Origin: Bacteroidales bacterium
GTDB taxonomy: Bacteria > Bacteroidota > Bacteroidia > Bacteroidales > Dysgonomonadaceae
Length of the DNA stretch: 8,504 nt
Direction of reading: 5' to 3'
NCBI GenBank assembly: GCA_012728155.1
Contig: JAAYFR010000176.1
Location: 1-8,504 of the forward strand
Below, piece after piece: positions 1-6,739 of this stretch; position 1 is the stretch's first letter; every line of letters starts with the position of its first letter. The notes beneath the pieces are model-generated. The model had not been told where the DNA came from. It did no database searches and saw only the letters and a list, made by a program, of their open reading frames with translations. The position numbers were made by a program, and so were the translations under genes.

Positions 1-571
1 ACGTCTGCACGACCTGTTCATAACAATAGAGGGGATGACTCCGGGTGAATACAAAAACGGTGGGGAGAACCTCTCGATCAACTACAGTTTTGCCGATACC
101 CCGTTCGGTGAGATAATTGTGGCAGCCACACCCAAAGGGCTTTGTTATATGGCATTCGCCGATGGTGAGCAGGAGGCTTTCGATGCTCTTCGAGCCATAT
201 ACCCCAAGGCCGGTTATCACCAAAAGAGAGATGAAATACAGCAAAAGGCTCTCTCTTTCTTCTCGCGGGATTGGAGTGAACCCGATGGACTGAAATGCCA
301 TTTGAGAGGAACTGATTTCCAGTTGAAGGTGTGGGAGACCCTGTTGAAAATACCGATGGGTCAGTTGACCACTTATGGTGATATTGCCGCCCGGATCAAT
401 AATCCCAAGGCATCACGGGCGGTAGGTTCCGCCGTGGGAGACAATCCGGTATCTTTTCTGATACCCTGTCATCGGGTGATCCGTTCGTCGGGTGAACTGG
501 GAGGGTACCATTGGGGAGTTGTCCGAAAAACTGCCATCATCGGCTGGGAGGCTGCGAAACTACACGTTTAA
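1..571 (+). CDS. Ada-like AraC/methylated-DNA--protein-cysteine methyltransferase, 3' part
   Basis: This gene runs in from the left edge. The reading frame is open from base 2 and begins RLHDLFITIEGMTPGEYKNG, which is the end of an AraC-type helix-turn-helix domain as found in Ada-like fusions, so the ATG at 35 is an internal methionine and not the start. After the linker comes the methyltransferase N-terminal fold, then the C-terminal active-site domain. The acceptor cysteine lies in IPCHRVIR (Cys codon 467-469), and GGYHWGVVRKTAIIGWE is the typical following segment. Family knowledge: such proteins irreversibly take the alkyl group from O6-alkylguanine onto the cysteine, and the AraC part can link this to transcription. 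The N-terminal phosphotriester-accepting domain of E. coli Ada, if present, would lie outside the window. It converges with the AlkD-type gene, another alkylation repair enzyme. Confidence 0.92.
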   Translation, partial: RLHDLFITIEGMTPGEYKNGGENLSINYSFADTPFGEIIVAATPKGLCYMAFADGEQEAFDALRAIYPKAGYHQKRDEIQQKALSFFSRDWSEPDGLKCHLRGTDFQLKVWETLLKIPMGQLTTYGDIAARINNPKASRAVGSAVGDNPVSFLIPCHRVIRSSGELGGYHWGVVRKTAIIGWEAAKLHV

Positions 572-638
572 ACAGATTTCAGGCCTGACAGCACTTTTTG
601 GCGATAAAGATTTCAGCATTCTCAAAAATATATGAGCT

Positions 639-1340
639 TTACTTGATCTTCATACCATTCAAAAACTCTTTGATTTCAGCTTTAATCCGATAGCTTTCAC
701 GGGCTTTCTGAATGGCTTTATTATGCACAAATTTGGTGAAGACCTTTTGTTGTAGGTAGGGTAAAGTTTGGTCGTAAAATTTGACAAGGCCCACGCTGAG
801 TGCCCATGCAATGGCCATATCCACGTAATATTCTCCTTGTGGCATTTCAGAGAGGTGTTGCAATGTGCTCTCTATATATTTCTCCTCCATAAAATAACAG
901 ATCAATAGAATCACGAAGAAGCGCTTGGTAAATTCCCCTTCGTCGGTTTTCAGCGGTAGAAAATGGGCAATTACTTCTTCGGGATATTGTTTGAATATTT
1001 TGAAAGAGGAGGTAAGCGTATCGACATGTGCCCAATTGTCAAAACGCAGGATCAGGGGATCTATATAGGTGAATAGTGTCTCCAGCGAAAATTGTTGTAA
1101 GTTCCCTAAGATTAATCCGTAAAGGAGGAGATGTTCGTAGGAGGTGAATTCCGCATTTTTCAGATAATTCTCGATATCTGTCTCCTTGGATAGCTCCTTT
1201 GCTAATTTCTTCAATGCCGGCATACGAATACCCCATATTTCATAATTGGTCGGGATCAGTTTCTCGTTGAAAGCCTTATAATCGGTTTCCGCGAGGGCTT
1301 TAAGCTTTTGATCTATTAAATCGGGATAGGTTGTTTTCAT
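639..1340 (-). CDS. DNA alkylation repair protein, AlkD-type HEAT-repeat glycosylase
   Basis: The product (233 aa from this start) is an all-helical HEAT-repeat protein of the AlkD family, usual length about 220-240 aa, which removes bulky or cationic alkylated bases without base flipping. Counted from the ATG at 1340, Trp103 and Asp107 sit in the NWAHVD motif, Arg140 in EFTKRF, and Trp179 in YVDMAIAW. The W-x3-D spacing and the 39-residue Arg-to-Trp distance match the DNA-contacting and catalytic residues of Bacillus cereus AlkD (Trp109, Asp113, Arg148, Trp187). The frame is open further upstream to a TTG at 1379, but that TTG lies inside a TATCTTTG promoter element (1377-1384), so a transcript would begin downstream of it. 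The ATG at 1340 is therefore chosen. It faces the Ada-like gene tail to tail with 67 nt between them. Confidence 0.88.
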   Translation of the reverse strand: MKTTYPDLIDQKLKALAETDYKAFNEKLIPTNYEIWGIRMPALKKLAKELSKETDIENYLKNAEFTSYEHLLLYGLILGNLQQFSLETLFTYIDPLILRFDNWAHVDTLTSSFKIFKQYPEEVIAHFLPLKTDEGEFTKRFFVILLICYFMEEKYIESTLQHLSEMPQGEYYVDMAIAWALSVGLVKFYDQTLPYLQQKVFTKFVHNKAIQKARESYRIKAEIKEFLNGMKIK

Positions 1341-1376
1341 TTTGTGTATTTTTGGGTCATTGTCTACTTGTGGTTG

Positions 1377-1384
1377 CAAAGATA
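1377..1384 (-). promoter_or_regulatory. Bacteroidetes-type -7 promoter element for the AlkD gene
   Basis: Read on the minus strand this is TATCTTTG, a full match to the TAnnTTTG element. It sits 36 nt upstream of the ATG at 1340, giving a 5' leader of about 30 nt. No clean TTG is visible at the expected -33 distance, so the call rests on the -7 match and its position. Confidence 0.5.
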
Positions 1385-1758
1385 GTGAAAGAAGAGAGAT
1401 AAATTCATACTTGATGGAAAGGGGAATATTGCGGACGAGATCGGATGAAACAGGCAGATTTTTAAATCAATAACCTTAAAAATAATTACTACAAATAGAT
1501 GAGTAGCGAGAAGGAATAGTTTTTATCTGTTATTGTTATTTAACAAAATTGATGGTTCTTTTTCATCAATTAGCCGCATCTTTGTTTGTTATAGAGGATA
1601 TATATTACTTCTATGGCATATGAAACGAGCAATCAAATTCTTAAACTAAAGAACATGATTAAAAGCGAGTTGCTTCCAGTTCTTATCTTATAGGAAGTCG
1701 GCGATTCTCGTTTCACTCGAATTGTCATACACCGACAAGGAAAAAATAAAATAATCGT
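1385..1758. other. Non-coding stretch between the AlkD gene and a regulator remnant
   Basis: No convincing gene is seen in these ~370 bases. The longest start-to-stop frame noticed (26 codons from 1614) resembles nothing recognised. An inverted repeat TTGATG-N9-CATCAA lies at 1549-1554/1564-1569, followed by CATCTTTG (1577-1584), which is one mismatch from the Bacteroidetes -7 element. A second, loose inverted repeat (GTCGG...CCGAC) lies at about 1697-1738, upstream of the regulator remnant. These could be the old operator, promoter and leader of the GntR-like gene. This is inference only. Confidence 0.4.
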
Positions 1759-1946
1759 ATGAAAAAAGGAGCCTTCAAAGTTGAAATCAAGAATGCAACA
1801 ACAACACTTGTTGACTTGGCAGAAGAGGCAATTCTCAATTACATCTCAAGGAGAGTCAATTAAAACCAGGGGATGAACTTCCTTTTGATGAAAATCAACT
1901 TCATGATATTGTAAAGGTATTTGCTTCCTTATCATATCTATATTAA
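1759..1946 (+). pseudogene. GntR/FadR-type transcription regulator, frameshifted N-terminal remnant
   Basis: The ATG at 1759 opens a 34-codon frame that reads through LVDLAEEAILNYIS and stops at 1861-1863. In the -1 frame the sequence continues directly as QLKPGDELPFDENQL (from 1857), then VFASLSYLY and a stop at 1944-1946. Put together this is the start of a GntR/FadR-family winged helix: a helix followed by the typical LKPGDELPSENQL-like segment. A frameshift separates the two parts, and the recognition helix and the entire ligand-binding domain are gone. The remnant lies 45 nt before the GH2 gene on the same strand, so it may once have regulated that gene. The family call is fairly secure from the motif. 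The former target is inference. Confidence 0.68.
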
Positions 1947-1991
1947 AGAAAAGCGAGAAAATGATAAAGGATTATTTAAAGGGATAAAATC

Positions 1992-4610
1992 ATGAATCTT
2001 GTTGTAATAGTGATGGCGTGTATCCTGTATGGGTATGGCTCGAGCGAAAATAGTGGAAATAGGAGCACAACTTGGGAAGAGAGGGAGCACACCCACTTTT
2101 CCGATCTTAAGTCAGATTTACCGGCTTACAATAAAACGGGCATCTCCTATCTGAAAAGTGAAGAAGAATTATTAAAAGTTACCTTCGGCGAACCGGAAAA
2201 AATGAACGGCGACTGGAAATTTATCCTGGAAGAGGTGCACAATGGACATTCTTCCCAGTTGAACGATTCGAAGTGGCAGCAGGTAACCCTACCACACGAC
2301 TGGAGTGTGAAAGGTCAGTTAAGCCCTACCCTCGCCAGTTGTACCGGTTACCTCCCCGGGGGAATCGGCTGGTACCGTAAAACAATCGATATACCTGCCG
2401 GGAAAGAGGGAGAGAAAGTATATCTCTATTTCGAGGGAGTGTACAACCGGAGTGAAGTATATGTGAACGGAAATTTATTGGGCAAACGCCCCAACGGGTA
2501 TGTCTCATTCATGTATGATGCCACTCCGTTTATCAAATACGGAGAAGAGAATTTGGTTGCCGTACGGGTAGATCATGGTCAGTCCGCCGATTCGCGTTGG
2601 TACACGGGGTCGGGTATCTATCGAGATGTCTGGCTGATATACGCCCACCCGCTCCACATCGCACAATGGGGCGTATACGCCTGGCCCGAAGAGTCAAAGA
2701 AGGGCTTCAAGTTAAATGTTGAAGTAGAAATCGATAACGGGAAAAAGAGTACGGAGCAGGTAACCGTCGTGAATGAGCTTTACTCTCCTGATGACAAGCT
2801 TGTGGCAAAAGATACCAAGAAGTTCTCTGCTTCACCCGGAACGAATAATAAAATTACGACCGTATTGCATCTAAAAAAACCGCTATTGTGGTCGATCTCG
2901 AATCCTAACCTGTATGCATTGAAGACCACGGTGTATCATAATGGGGTTGAGATTGACAAATCCTTTACCACTACAGGGTTTCGTACCTACACGTTCGATC
3001 CGGACAAGGGCTTCGCGTTGAATGGCGAATGGATGAAGATGAAAGGGGTTTGTCTGCATCATGACGCGGGTGTGTTGGGTGCTGCGATACCTCGGGATGT
3101 ATTAAGGAGAAGGTTACAAACCCTCAAGGAGGTTGGTGTCAACGCAATTCGCACAAGCCACAACCCGCAGTCAACCGACCTGTACCGTCTTTGTGATGAA
3201 TTGGGAATGCTGGTCCTCAATGAAATGTACGACGAATGGGAATTCCCAAAACGGAAGTGGATAGAAGGCTGGAACGTGGGTACTCCGGGATTCCAAGGTT
3301 CGTACGACATTTTTAAGGAGTGGTCGGAGAAAGATTTGGGCGATCTGGTGAAGCGCGATAGGAATCACGTGTCCGTGTTTGCCTGGAGCATCGGCAACGA
3401 GGTGGATTATCCCAACGATCCCTACTCGCACCGGGTGTTAGGTGGCGAGAAAGCGGGAGGGTTCACGCAATCGACCTACGGGGGATATAACCCGGAGGCT
3501 CCCGATGCCATGGCGTTGGGCAATATCGCGAAACGCCTGGTTAAGACGGTTAAAGAGTATGACCGGTCGAGGCCCGTGACTGCCGGATTAGCGGGAGTAG
3601 CCATGTCGAACGAAACAGAATATCCCGGAGCACTGGATATTGCGGGGTATAACTACACTGAAAACAGGTATGACACCGATCACGAGAAATATCCTGGCCG
3701 GGTCATCTACGGGAGTGAAAACCGACACGATATGGCCGCTTGGAAAGCAACACGAGACAGGGAACATATCTTCGGGCAGTTTTTGTGGACCGGCATCGAC
3801 TATTTGGGAGAATCGGGAAGGTGGCCTTCCAGGGGATTCTATTCCGGGTTGCTCGATTTTGGAGGTTTTATCAAACCGAGGGGTTATTTCAGGCAGTCGC
3901 TATGGTCCGACACGCCGATGGCCTACCTCGGCACCTATCCCACGCCGGGCATGGGAAGCCAAACACAATCCAAAGATGTTTTCTCGCAACACGAGGCAAT
4001 GAGCAACGATCACGTGGAGAAAGTACCTTCCATGGATGCTTGGCCGGTATGGAACTACAGTCAGGGGCAACTGATCAGAGTGGTCTGTTACACGAATGCC
4101 GACAAGGCAAAACTCTTGCTCAACGGTACCGAAGTAGGAGAAATAAGAGAGTACAACGACGATACGGGCATTATCTTCTGGGATATTCCCTACAAACCGG
4201 GGAAATTAGAGGTGGTGGGGCTTGACAAGAATAATAGGCCTGTCTCCGGTTACGCCATCCAAACCTCTAAACGGCCCCATGCGTTAAGGATTGCCGAATC
4301 CGACCAATCAATCAATAGCAATGGAGGGGTTGCTCACGTGGTCATTGAGGTGGTGGATGAAGATGGTCACCCGGTTTTCCTTTCGGATAACGAGATAACT
4401 TGCCATGTTTCAGGTCCCGCAAGGTTGTTGGGACTGGAAGCGAGTAACAATACGGACATGAGTGATTATACCGACAACAAACATCGTGTCTTTAACGGGC
4501 GTATCCTCGCCTATATACAAACAGTGGGAGAAGGAGACGACGATACAATCAACATACGGTTCACCTCCCCGTGGCTTGAACCGGCAGCAGTTGACATAAA
4601 CGTAAAATAA
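1992..4610 (+). CDS. Glycoside hydrolase family 2 protein, beta-galactosidase-like
   Basis: This 872-aa protein has the full GH2 layout: a sugar-binding jelly-roll domain (about 70-220), an Ig-like domain (about 220-330), a TIM barrel (about 335-645), a DUF4982-like domain (about 685-755) and a C-terminal beta domain (about 760-870). NAIRTSHNP (384-392) is the first family signature. SIGNE gives the acid/base Glu470, and IYGSE gives the likely nucleophile Glu576. Family knowledge: such enzymes are retaining exo-glycosidases, often beta-galactosidases, secreted to the periplasm or cell surface. The exact substrate cannot be read from sequence. The N-terminus MNLVVIVMACILYGYGSS is hydrophobic but has no basic residue, and it reads LYGY where a lipobox LYGC would fit. 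An in-frame stop just upstream (1977-1979) leaves ATG 1992 as the only reasonable start. A sialidase-like fragment follows after 12 nt. Confidence 0.9.
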   Translation: MNLVVIVMACILYGYGSSENSGNRSTTWEEREHTHFSDLKSDLPAYNKTGISYLKSEEELLKVTFGEPEKMNGDWKFILEEVHNGHSSQLNDSKWQQVTLPHDWSVKGQLSPTLASCTGYLPGGIGWYRKTIDIPAGKEGEKVYLYFEGVYNRSEVYVNGNLLGKRPNGYVSFMYDATPFIKYGEENLVAVRVDHGQSADSRWYTGSGIYRDVWLIYAHPLHIAQWGVYAWPEESKKGFKLNVEVEIDNGKKSTEQVTVVNELYSPDDKLVAKDTKKFSASPGTNNKITTVLHLKKPLLWSISNPNLYALKTTVYHNGVEIDKSFTTTGFRTYTFDPDKGFALNGEWMKMKGVCLHHDAGVLGAAIPRDVLRRRLQTLKEVGVNAIRTSHNPQSTDLYRLCDELGMLVLNEMYDEWEFPKRKWIEGWNVGTPGFQGSYDIFKEWSEKDLGDLVKRDRNHVSVFAWSIGNEVDYPNDPYSHRVLGGEKAGGFTQSTYGGYNPEAPDAMALGNIAKRLVKTVKEYDRSRPVTAGLAGVAMSNETEYPGALDIAGYNYTENRYDTDHEKYPGRVIYGSENRHDMAAWKATRDREHIFGQFLWTGIDYLGESGRWPSRGFYSGLLDFGGFIKPRGYFRQSLWSDTPMAYLGTYPTPGMGSQTQSKDVFSQHEAMSNDHVEKVPSMDAWPVWNYSQGQLIRVVCYTNADKAKLLLNGTEVGEIREYNDDTGIIFWDIPYKPGKLEVVGLDKNNRPVSGYAIQTSKRPHALRIAESDQSINSNGGVAHVVIEVVDEDGHPVFLSDNEITCHVSGPARLLGLEASNNTDMSDYTDNKHRVFNGRILAYIQTVGEGDDDTINIRFTSPWLEPAAVDINVK

Positions 4611-4622
4611 AAATAATAAGAA

Positions 4623-4811
4623 GTGAGAACAATAGCAACTCTACCATTCCTATTCACTCTATCCTTGGTGATCGGTCAAGAATCGAGTATAGATGCCCAG
4701 CAACCTTATGAAGTCAGTAAAATATGGGGCGAGGCTCCCCATAGTGCATTTACCGATCTGATCAGGTTCAACAACAAGTTCTATTGTACTTTCCGGGAGG
4801 CGAGCGGCTAA
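4623..4811 (+). pseudogene. Sialidase-like glycoside hydrolase, truncated 5' remnant
   Basis: A GTG at 4623, 12 nt after the GH2 stop, opens 62 codons. The N-terminus (MRTIATLPFLFTLSLVIGQ) is a plausible export signal. It is followed by KIWGEAPHSAFTDLIRFNNK and FYCTFREASG, which resembles the first propeller strand of Bacteroidetes sialidase-like (BNR-type) proteins whose genes usually run several hundred codons. Here a stop follows REASG at once, and no later part of such a protein was found in any frame downstream. The spacing suggests it was co-transcribed with the GH2 gene. The family call is from motif resemblance only. The alternative, a genuine 62-aa secreted peptide, seems less likely. 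Confidence 0.6.
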
Positions 4812-4873
4812 TTTATTCTTCTCAACAATATCATTGTTCGTGTTAATAAAACCGACATGTCAAAAACTTTCCC

Positions 4874-4881
4874 TACTTTTG
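4874..4881 (+). promoter_or_regulatory. Bacteroidetes-type -7 promoter element for the riboswitch-crcB transcript
   Basis: TACTTTTG is an exact match to TAnnTTTG and lies 15 nt before the first stem of the fluoride riboswitch, the right place to start a transcript carrying the whole aptamer. No clear TTG is visible at the -33 distance. Confidence 0.55.
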
Positions 4882-4895
4882 TGATCTCTTTAAAA

Positions 4896-4952
4896 AGGGA
4901 ATGGGACTTCCCTGTAATAAACCGCTCATATAGGTAGCTGATAGTTCCTGCT
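4896..4952 (+). promoter_or_regulatory. Fluoride riboswitch (crcB motif)
   Basis: The segment has the order of parts expected of the crcB RNA motif. Stem P1 is formed by GGGA (4897-4900) and UCCC (4909-4912), closing a loop AUGGGACU. A single-stranded AAUAAACCGC follows, then GCUGAUAGUUCCUGC (4937-4951), close to the family's conserved 3' part. GGGAC in the loop (4903-4907) can form five pairs with GUUCC (4944-4948), the pseudoknot that builds the fluoride site in the known structure. The inner stem (GCU 4924-4926 with AGC 4936-4938) is only 3 bp, which is weak. A hairpin AATCG-TTAAG-CGATT follows at 4958-4972 without a U-tract, so control may be at translation rather than termination. It lies 60 nt upstream of a crcB fragment, which fits its known target. 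Confidence 0.85.
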
Positions 4953-5011
4953 CGATGAATCGTTAAGCGATTATGGGTGGGAATTTTGTATTTATAGAAC
5001 TAAAATAATTT

Positions 5012-5254
5012 ATGTGGAAACAAATTGCATTGGTAGCTTTGGGTGGAGGTGCGGGGAGTGTGCTGCGTTATCTTGTCTCGGTATGCTCCTCCAGATACTT
5101 TCTCCCGGTATTTCCCTGGGGAACTTTTATAGTCAATATTACGGGATGTTTTATTATAGGACTTCTGATTGGACTTCTTTCCCGTTTCGGCTCACTGATG
5201 AAGTCTGATTTGGCTTATAGGATGCCTTACCCTTGGAAATTAGTTTATGAATAA
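5012..5254 (+). pseudogene. crcB: Fluoride channel CrcB (Fluc), truncated N-terminal half
   Basis: The 80-codon frame starts MWKQIALVALGGGAGSVLRY and contains GTFIVNITGCFIIG, the two N-terminal signatures of CrcB/Fluc fluoride exporters, covering the first two membrane helices. Full-length members have about 120-130 residues and four helices, including a GGYTTFSTF-type segment with the phenylalanines that line the pore. Homology here fades after about residue 67 (DLAY, near base 5212), and the tail RMPYPWKLVYE looks like read-through into foreign sequence. No third or fourth helix was found nearby in any frame. The protein is therefore very unlikely to make a channel. The promoter and fluoride riboswitch upstream remain. 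The break coincides with the start of the AT-rich island. Confidence 0.85.
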
Positions 5255-5262
5255 ATGATATA

Positions 5263-5869
5263 TTACTCCGTTAGTGAATCTACAAATTCTCCAAACCGCA
5301 AAATCTTTTCACTATTCGCTTTATTGAAAAGCAAGTGTTCAAAATCCTTTTGCTTCTTCTTCAAATCGACCGTTTTCAGTAGTTTTGCTGTTGCTTGTTT
5401 GAACTCTTGTAAGTTATATATTCCACAACGCTTTGAAAGGAAATCATAATCAGGTTTGGACTGTGCTAATAAAAACATCAGGTCGTAAAAGTCACGTCCT
5501 TTGGCACGCGCTAACATAGCGGCAATTTTCATGCTGCACAATACGCCATCGGAAGGAACGGGGAAGGGGAAAAAGAACCCGCAACCCTGAACGCTTCAAA
5601 AACTGAATTATACCGTTTGTCATTTCAATAAACTTGTCTTTCGACATGTTTTTGCAATCGAAATCCAAGTCTTCGTAGAACCGATCTATTCCTTTAACCA
5701 AACGCAGGTTTGTTCCGCCGATAAAAGCCATCTCTTGGATGCTTGGGGTAGAAGAAAGGTAATCCAGAATCATTAACTGTAAATACTCTTTCAGTATGTA
5801 CTTATCGAAACTCGAATTGCCACGGATTTGAGTCGGAAAATAATTTCTTATTTGTTCAATCTGTATCAT
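5263..5869 (-). pseudogene. AbiEii/AbiGii-type nucleotidyltransferase toxin, broken by internal deletion
   Basis: The 5' part (from ATG 5869) encodes about 98 native residues, including the nucleotidyltransferase signature FIGGTNLRLVKG then EDLDFD (Gly51-Gly52, Asp67, Asp69). The 3' part (to the stop at 5263) is in another frame and reads GCGFFFPFPVPSDGV, then CSMKIAAMLARAKGRDFYDL, the usual C-terminal half of these toxins. The two halves meet at 5575-5588, where the same bases read GLRV in the upstream frame and GCGF in the downstream frame. Together they give about 205 residues, shorter than usual for the family, so perhaps 50-90 residues were deleted and the frame was lost. Family knowledge: AbiEii is the toxin of a type IV toxin-antitoxin system, a GTP-using nucleotidyltransferase linked to phage abortive infection. 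Its ATG overlaps the antitoxin stop (ATGA). Confidence 0.85.
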
Positions 5870-6483
5870 AAACCGTAAGTTTTAAAAAGTAACTTTAGCC
5901 GATAGCCAAGCGCCTTACTTTGAAATTTGCCACAGTAGTCCATCAGCAAATCCTTGTTTAAATCATCGTGCAGGTAATCTTCGTCCAAGCGCAACTCTTC
6001 CAATTCCTGCTCGCTATCATAAAACGGATAAAGATACAGCAAATCAAGTAATGCCTTTTCGGGTGTGGCAAACTGTATGGTACGATTGTCTGCCATTAGC
6101 TTTAATTCGTACCCAAACATCAGGTTTTCTTTGACATGCTTATAAGAGTATTCACCGAAGTCATTGGCGAAAGATGCTGTTTTTAGCGAAGTCACACTGG
6201 TAATCTGCACCACCGCTTCCGGTATCATCCCATAGAACGACAATGCCGTGTGTAGACTGATATAGGACGGTCGGTAAATCCGATTCGCAAAATAACGAGA
6301 ATAATCGGGCTTATCCTTATATTCTGAAAATGCAAAATATCCCTGCCGTAATCGGACAAGATACCCTCTCTTAACCCAACGAGTAAGATTATTACGGTCA
6401 AAATCGGGTTGCCATGCATATACCTGATAGATATTGAAGCATGCCAAATCGAACATTTTATTCTTAAATTCCAGAAAGGTCAT
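5866..6483 (-). CDS. AbiEi-type antitoxin of a type IV toxin-antitoxin system
   Basis: This 205-aa protein starts MTFLEFKNKMFDLACF and carries an N-terminal winged-helix segment (VYAWQPDFDRNNLTRWVKRG, then YLVRLRQGYFAFSE), followed by the larger C-terminal domain (ISLHTALSFYGMIPEAVVQITSVT to the end). This is the pattern of AbiEi antitoxins. Family knowledge: AbiEi represses its own operon through the winged helix and counteracts the AbiEii nucleotidyltransferase without binding it directly. The frame is open upstream to an ATG at 6531, but the start at 6483 is preferred because a large inverted repeat and the likely promoter lie between the two. The stop overlaps the toxin start by 4 nt, a translational coupling typical of abiE operons. 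The antitoxin looks intact although its toxin partner is broken. Confidence 0.85.
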   Translation of the reverse strand: MTFLEFKNKMFDLACFNIYQVYAWQPDFDRNNLTRWVKRGYLVRLRQGYFAFSEYKDKPDYSRYFANRIYRPSYISLHTALSFYGMIPEAVVQITSVTSLKTASFANDFGEYSYKHVKENLMFGYELKLMADNRTIQFATPEKALLDLLYLYPFYDSEQELEELRLDEDYLHDDLNKDLLMDYCGKFQSKALGYRLKLLFKTYGL

Positions 6484-6489
6484 TTCTTT

Positions 6490-6533
6490 TTTTGTTTCTA
6501 TTGTGCTGCAAATATTGCATTTTAGAAACAAAA
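6490..6533 (-). promoter_or_regulatory. AbiE operator: 11-bp perfect inverted repeat around the promoter region
   Basis: TTTTGTTTCTA (6490-6500) and its exact reverse complement TAGAAACAAAA (6523-6533) are separated by 22 bp and end 7 bp before the antitoxin ATG at 6483. Inside the spacer lies a second palindrome, TGCAA-ATA-TTGCA (6507-6519). On the minus strand AATATTTG (6510-6517), one mismatch from the Bacteroidetes -7 element, overlaps it. AbiEi proteins are known to bind paired inverted repeats at their own promoter, so this is the expected site for autoregulation. Confidence 0.6.
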
Positions 6534-6570
6534 TAAAATATTGGAATAAGTTAGTGCTTTTCTTGTCCTG

Positions 6571-6717
6571 TCAATAAGACGAAAATATGCAAATCTTTCC
6601 ATCAGAGTGGACAAGGTGTAGTCTTTTCCTGTCCTTGGTTAACCTCAACATTAGAGGATATTCATTGTTATTCAATGCTTTAGATGTGTAGCATATCACA
6701 TTAATAGTAATACTCAT
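6571..6717 (-). pseudogene. Tyrosine-type site-specific integrase, 5' remnant
   Basis: The ATG at 6717 opens 48 codons beginning MSITINVICYTSKALNNNEY and continuing PLMLRLTKDRKRLHL. This matches the start of Bacteroidetes mobile-element integrases: the arm-type DNA-binding (SAM-like) domain, with the pattern 'Y-K-S-K-x-L-x-x-G/N-E-x-P-L-M-L-R-x-T-K-D'. After LHL the reading drifts away and stops at 6571. The catalytic core with its R-H-R-Y residues is missing. Full proteins have about 380-430 residues. The remnant lies between a tRNA 3'-end fragment and the AbiE operon, as expected for an integrase beside an attachment site. It is too short for confident naming beyond the family. Confidence 0.6.
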
Positions 6718-6739
6718 GGTTTACACACTGGTTTACACA
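6717..6739. repeat. Two direct copies of an 11-bp repeat before the integrase remnant
   Basis: TGGTTTACACA occurs at 6717-6727 and again at 6729-6739, a 12-bp period. The pair is framed by CTCATG at 6713-6718 and 6741-6746. It abuts the integrase start codon, so it could be an operator or an integrase/excisionase arm site. The function is inferred from position only. Confidence 0.5.

Noticed and set aside
35..571. Stand-alone 178-aa methyltransferase starting at the ATG at 35
   Set aside because: The same frame is open to the window edge and encodes the end of an AraC-type domain upstream of this methionine, so it is a fusion protein cut by the window.
1341..1379. Longer AlkD start at the TTG at 1379
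   Set aside because: The TTG is part of a TATCTTTG promoter element, and the extra 13 residues do not look like the family's N-terminus.
3640..4225. Two long plus-strand frames inside the GH2 gene
   Set aside because: They overlap conserved GH2 barrel and DUF4982 coding sequence in other frames and show no recognisable domain.
4824..4838. AACAAT-ATC-ATTGTT hairpin after the sialidase remnant as a terminator
   Set aside because: It is only 6 AT-rich base pairs and has no following T-run on either strand.
6484..6531. Longer antitoxin start at the ATG at 6531
   Set aside because: It would place the coding start inside the inverted-repeat operator. MTFLEFKNKMFDL at 6483 resembles the usual AbiEi start.
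6556..6640. Imperfect direct repeat (CTTTTCTTGTCCTGT and CTTTTCCTGTCCTTG) as a mobile-element end
   Set aside because: The copies differ at several positions and lie inside and just after the integrase remnant. Chance or local duplication is as likely.
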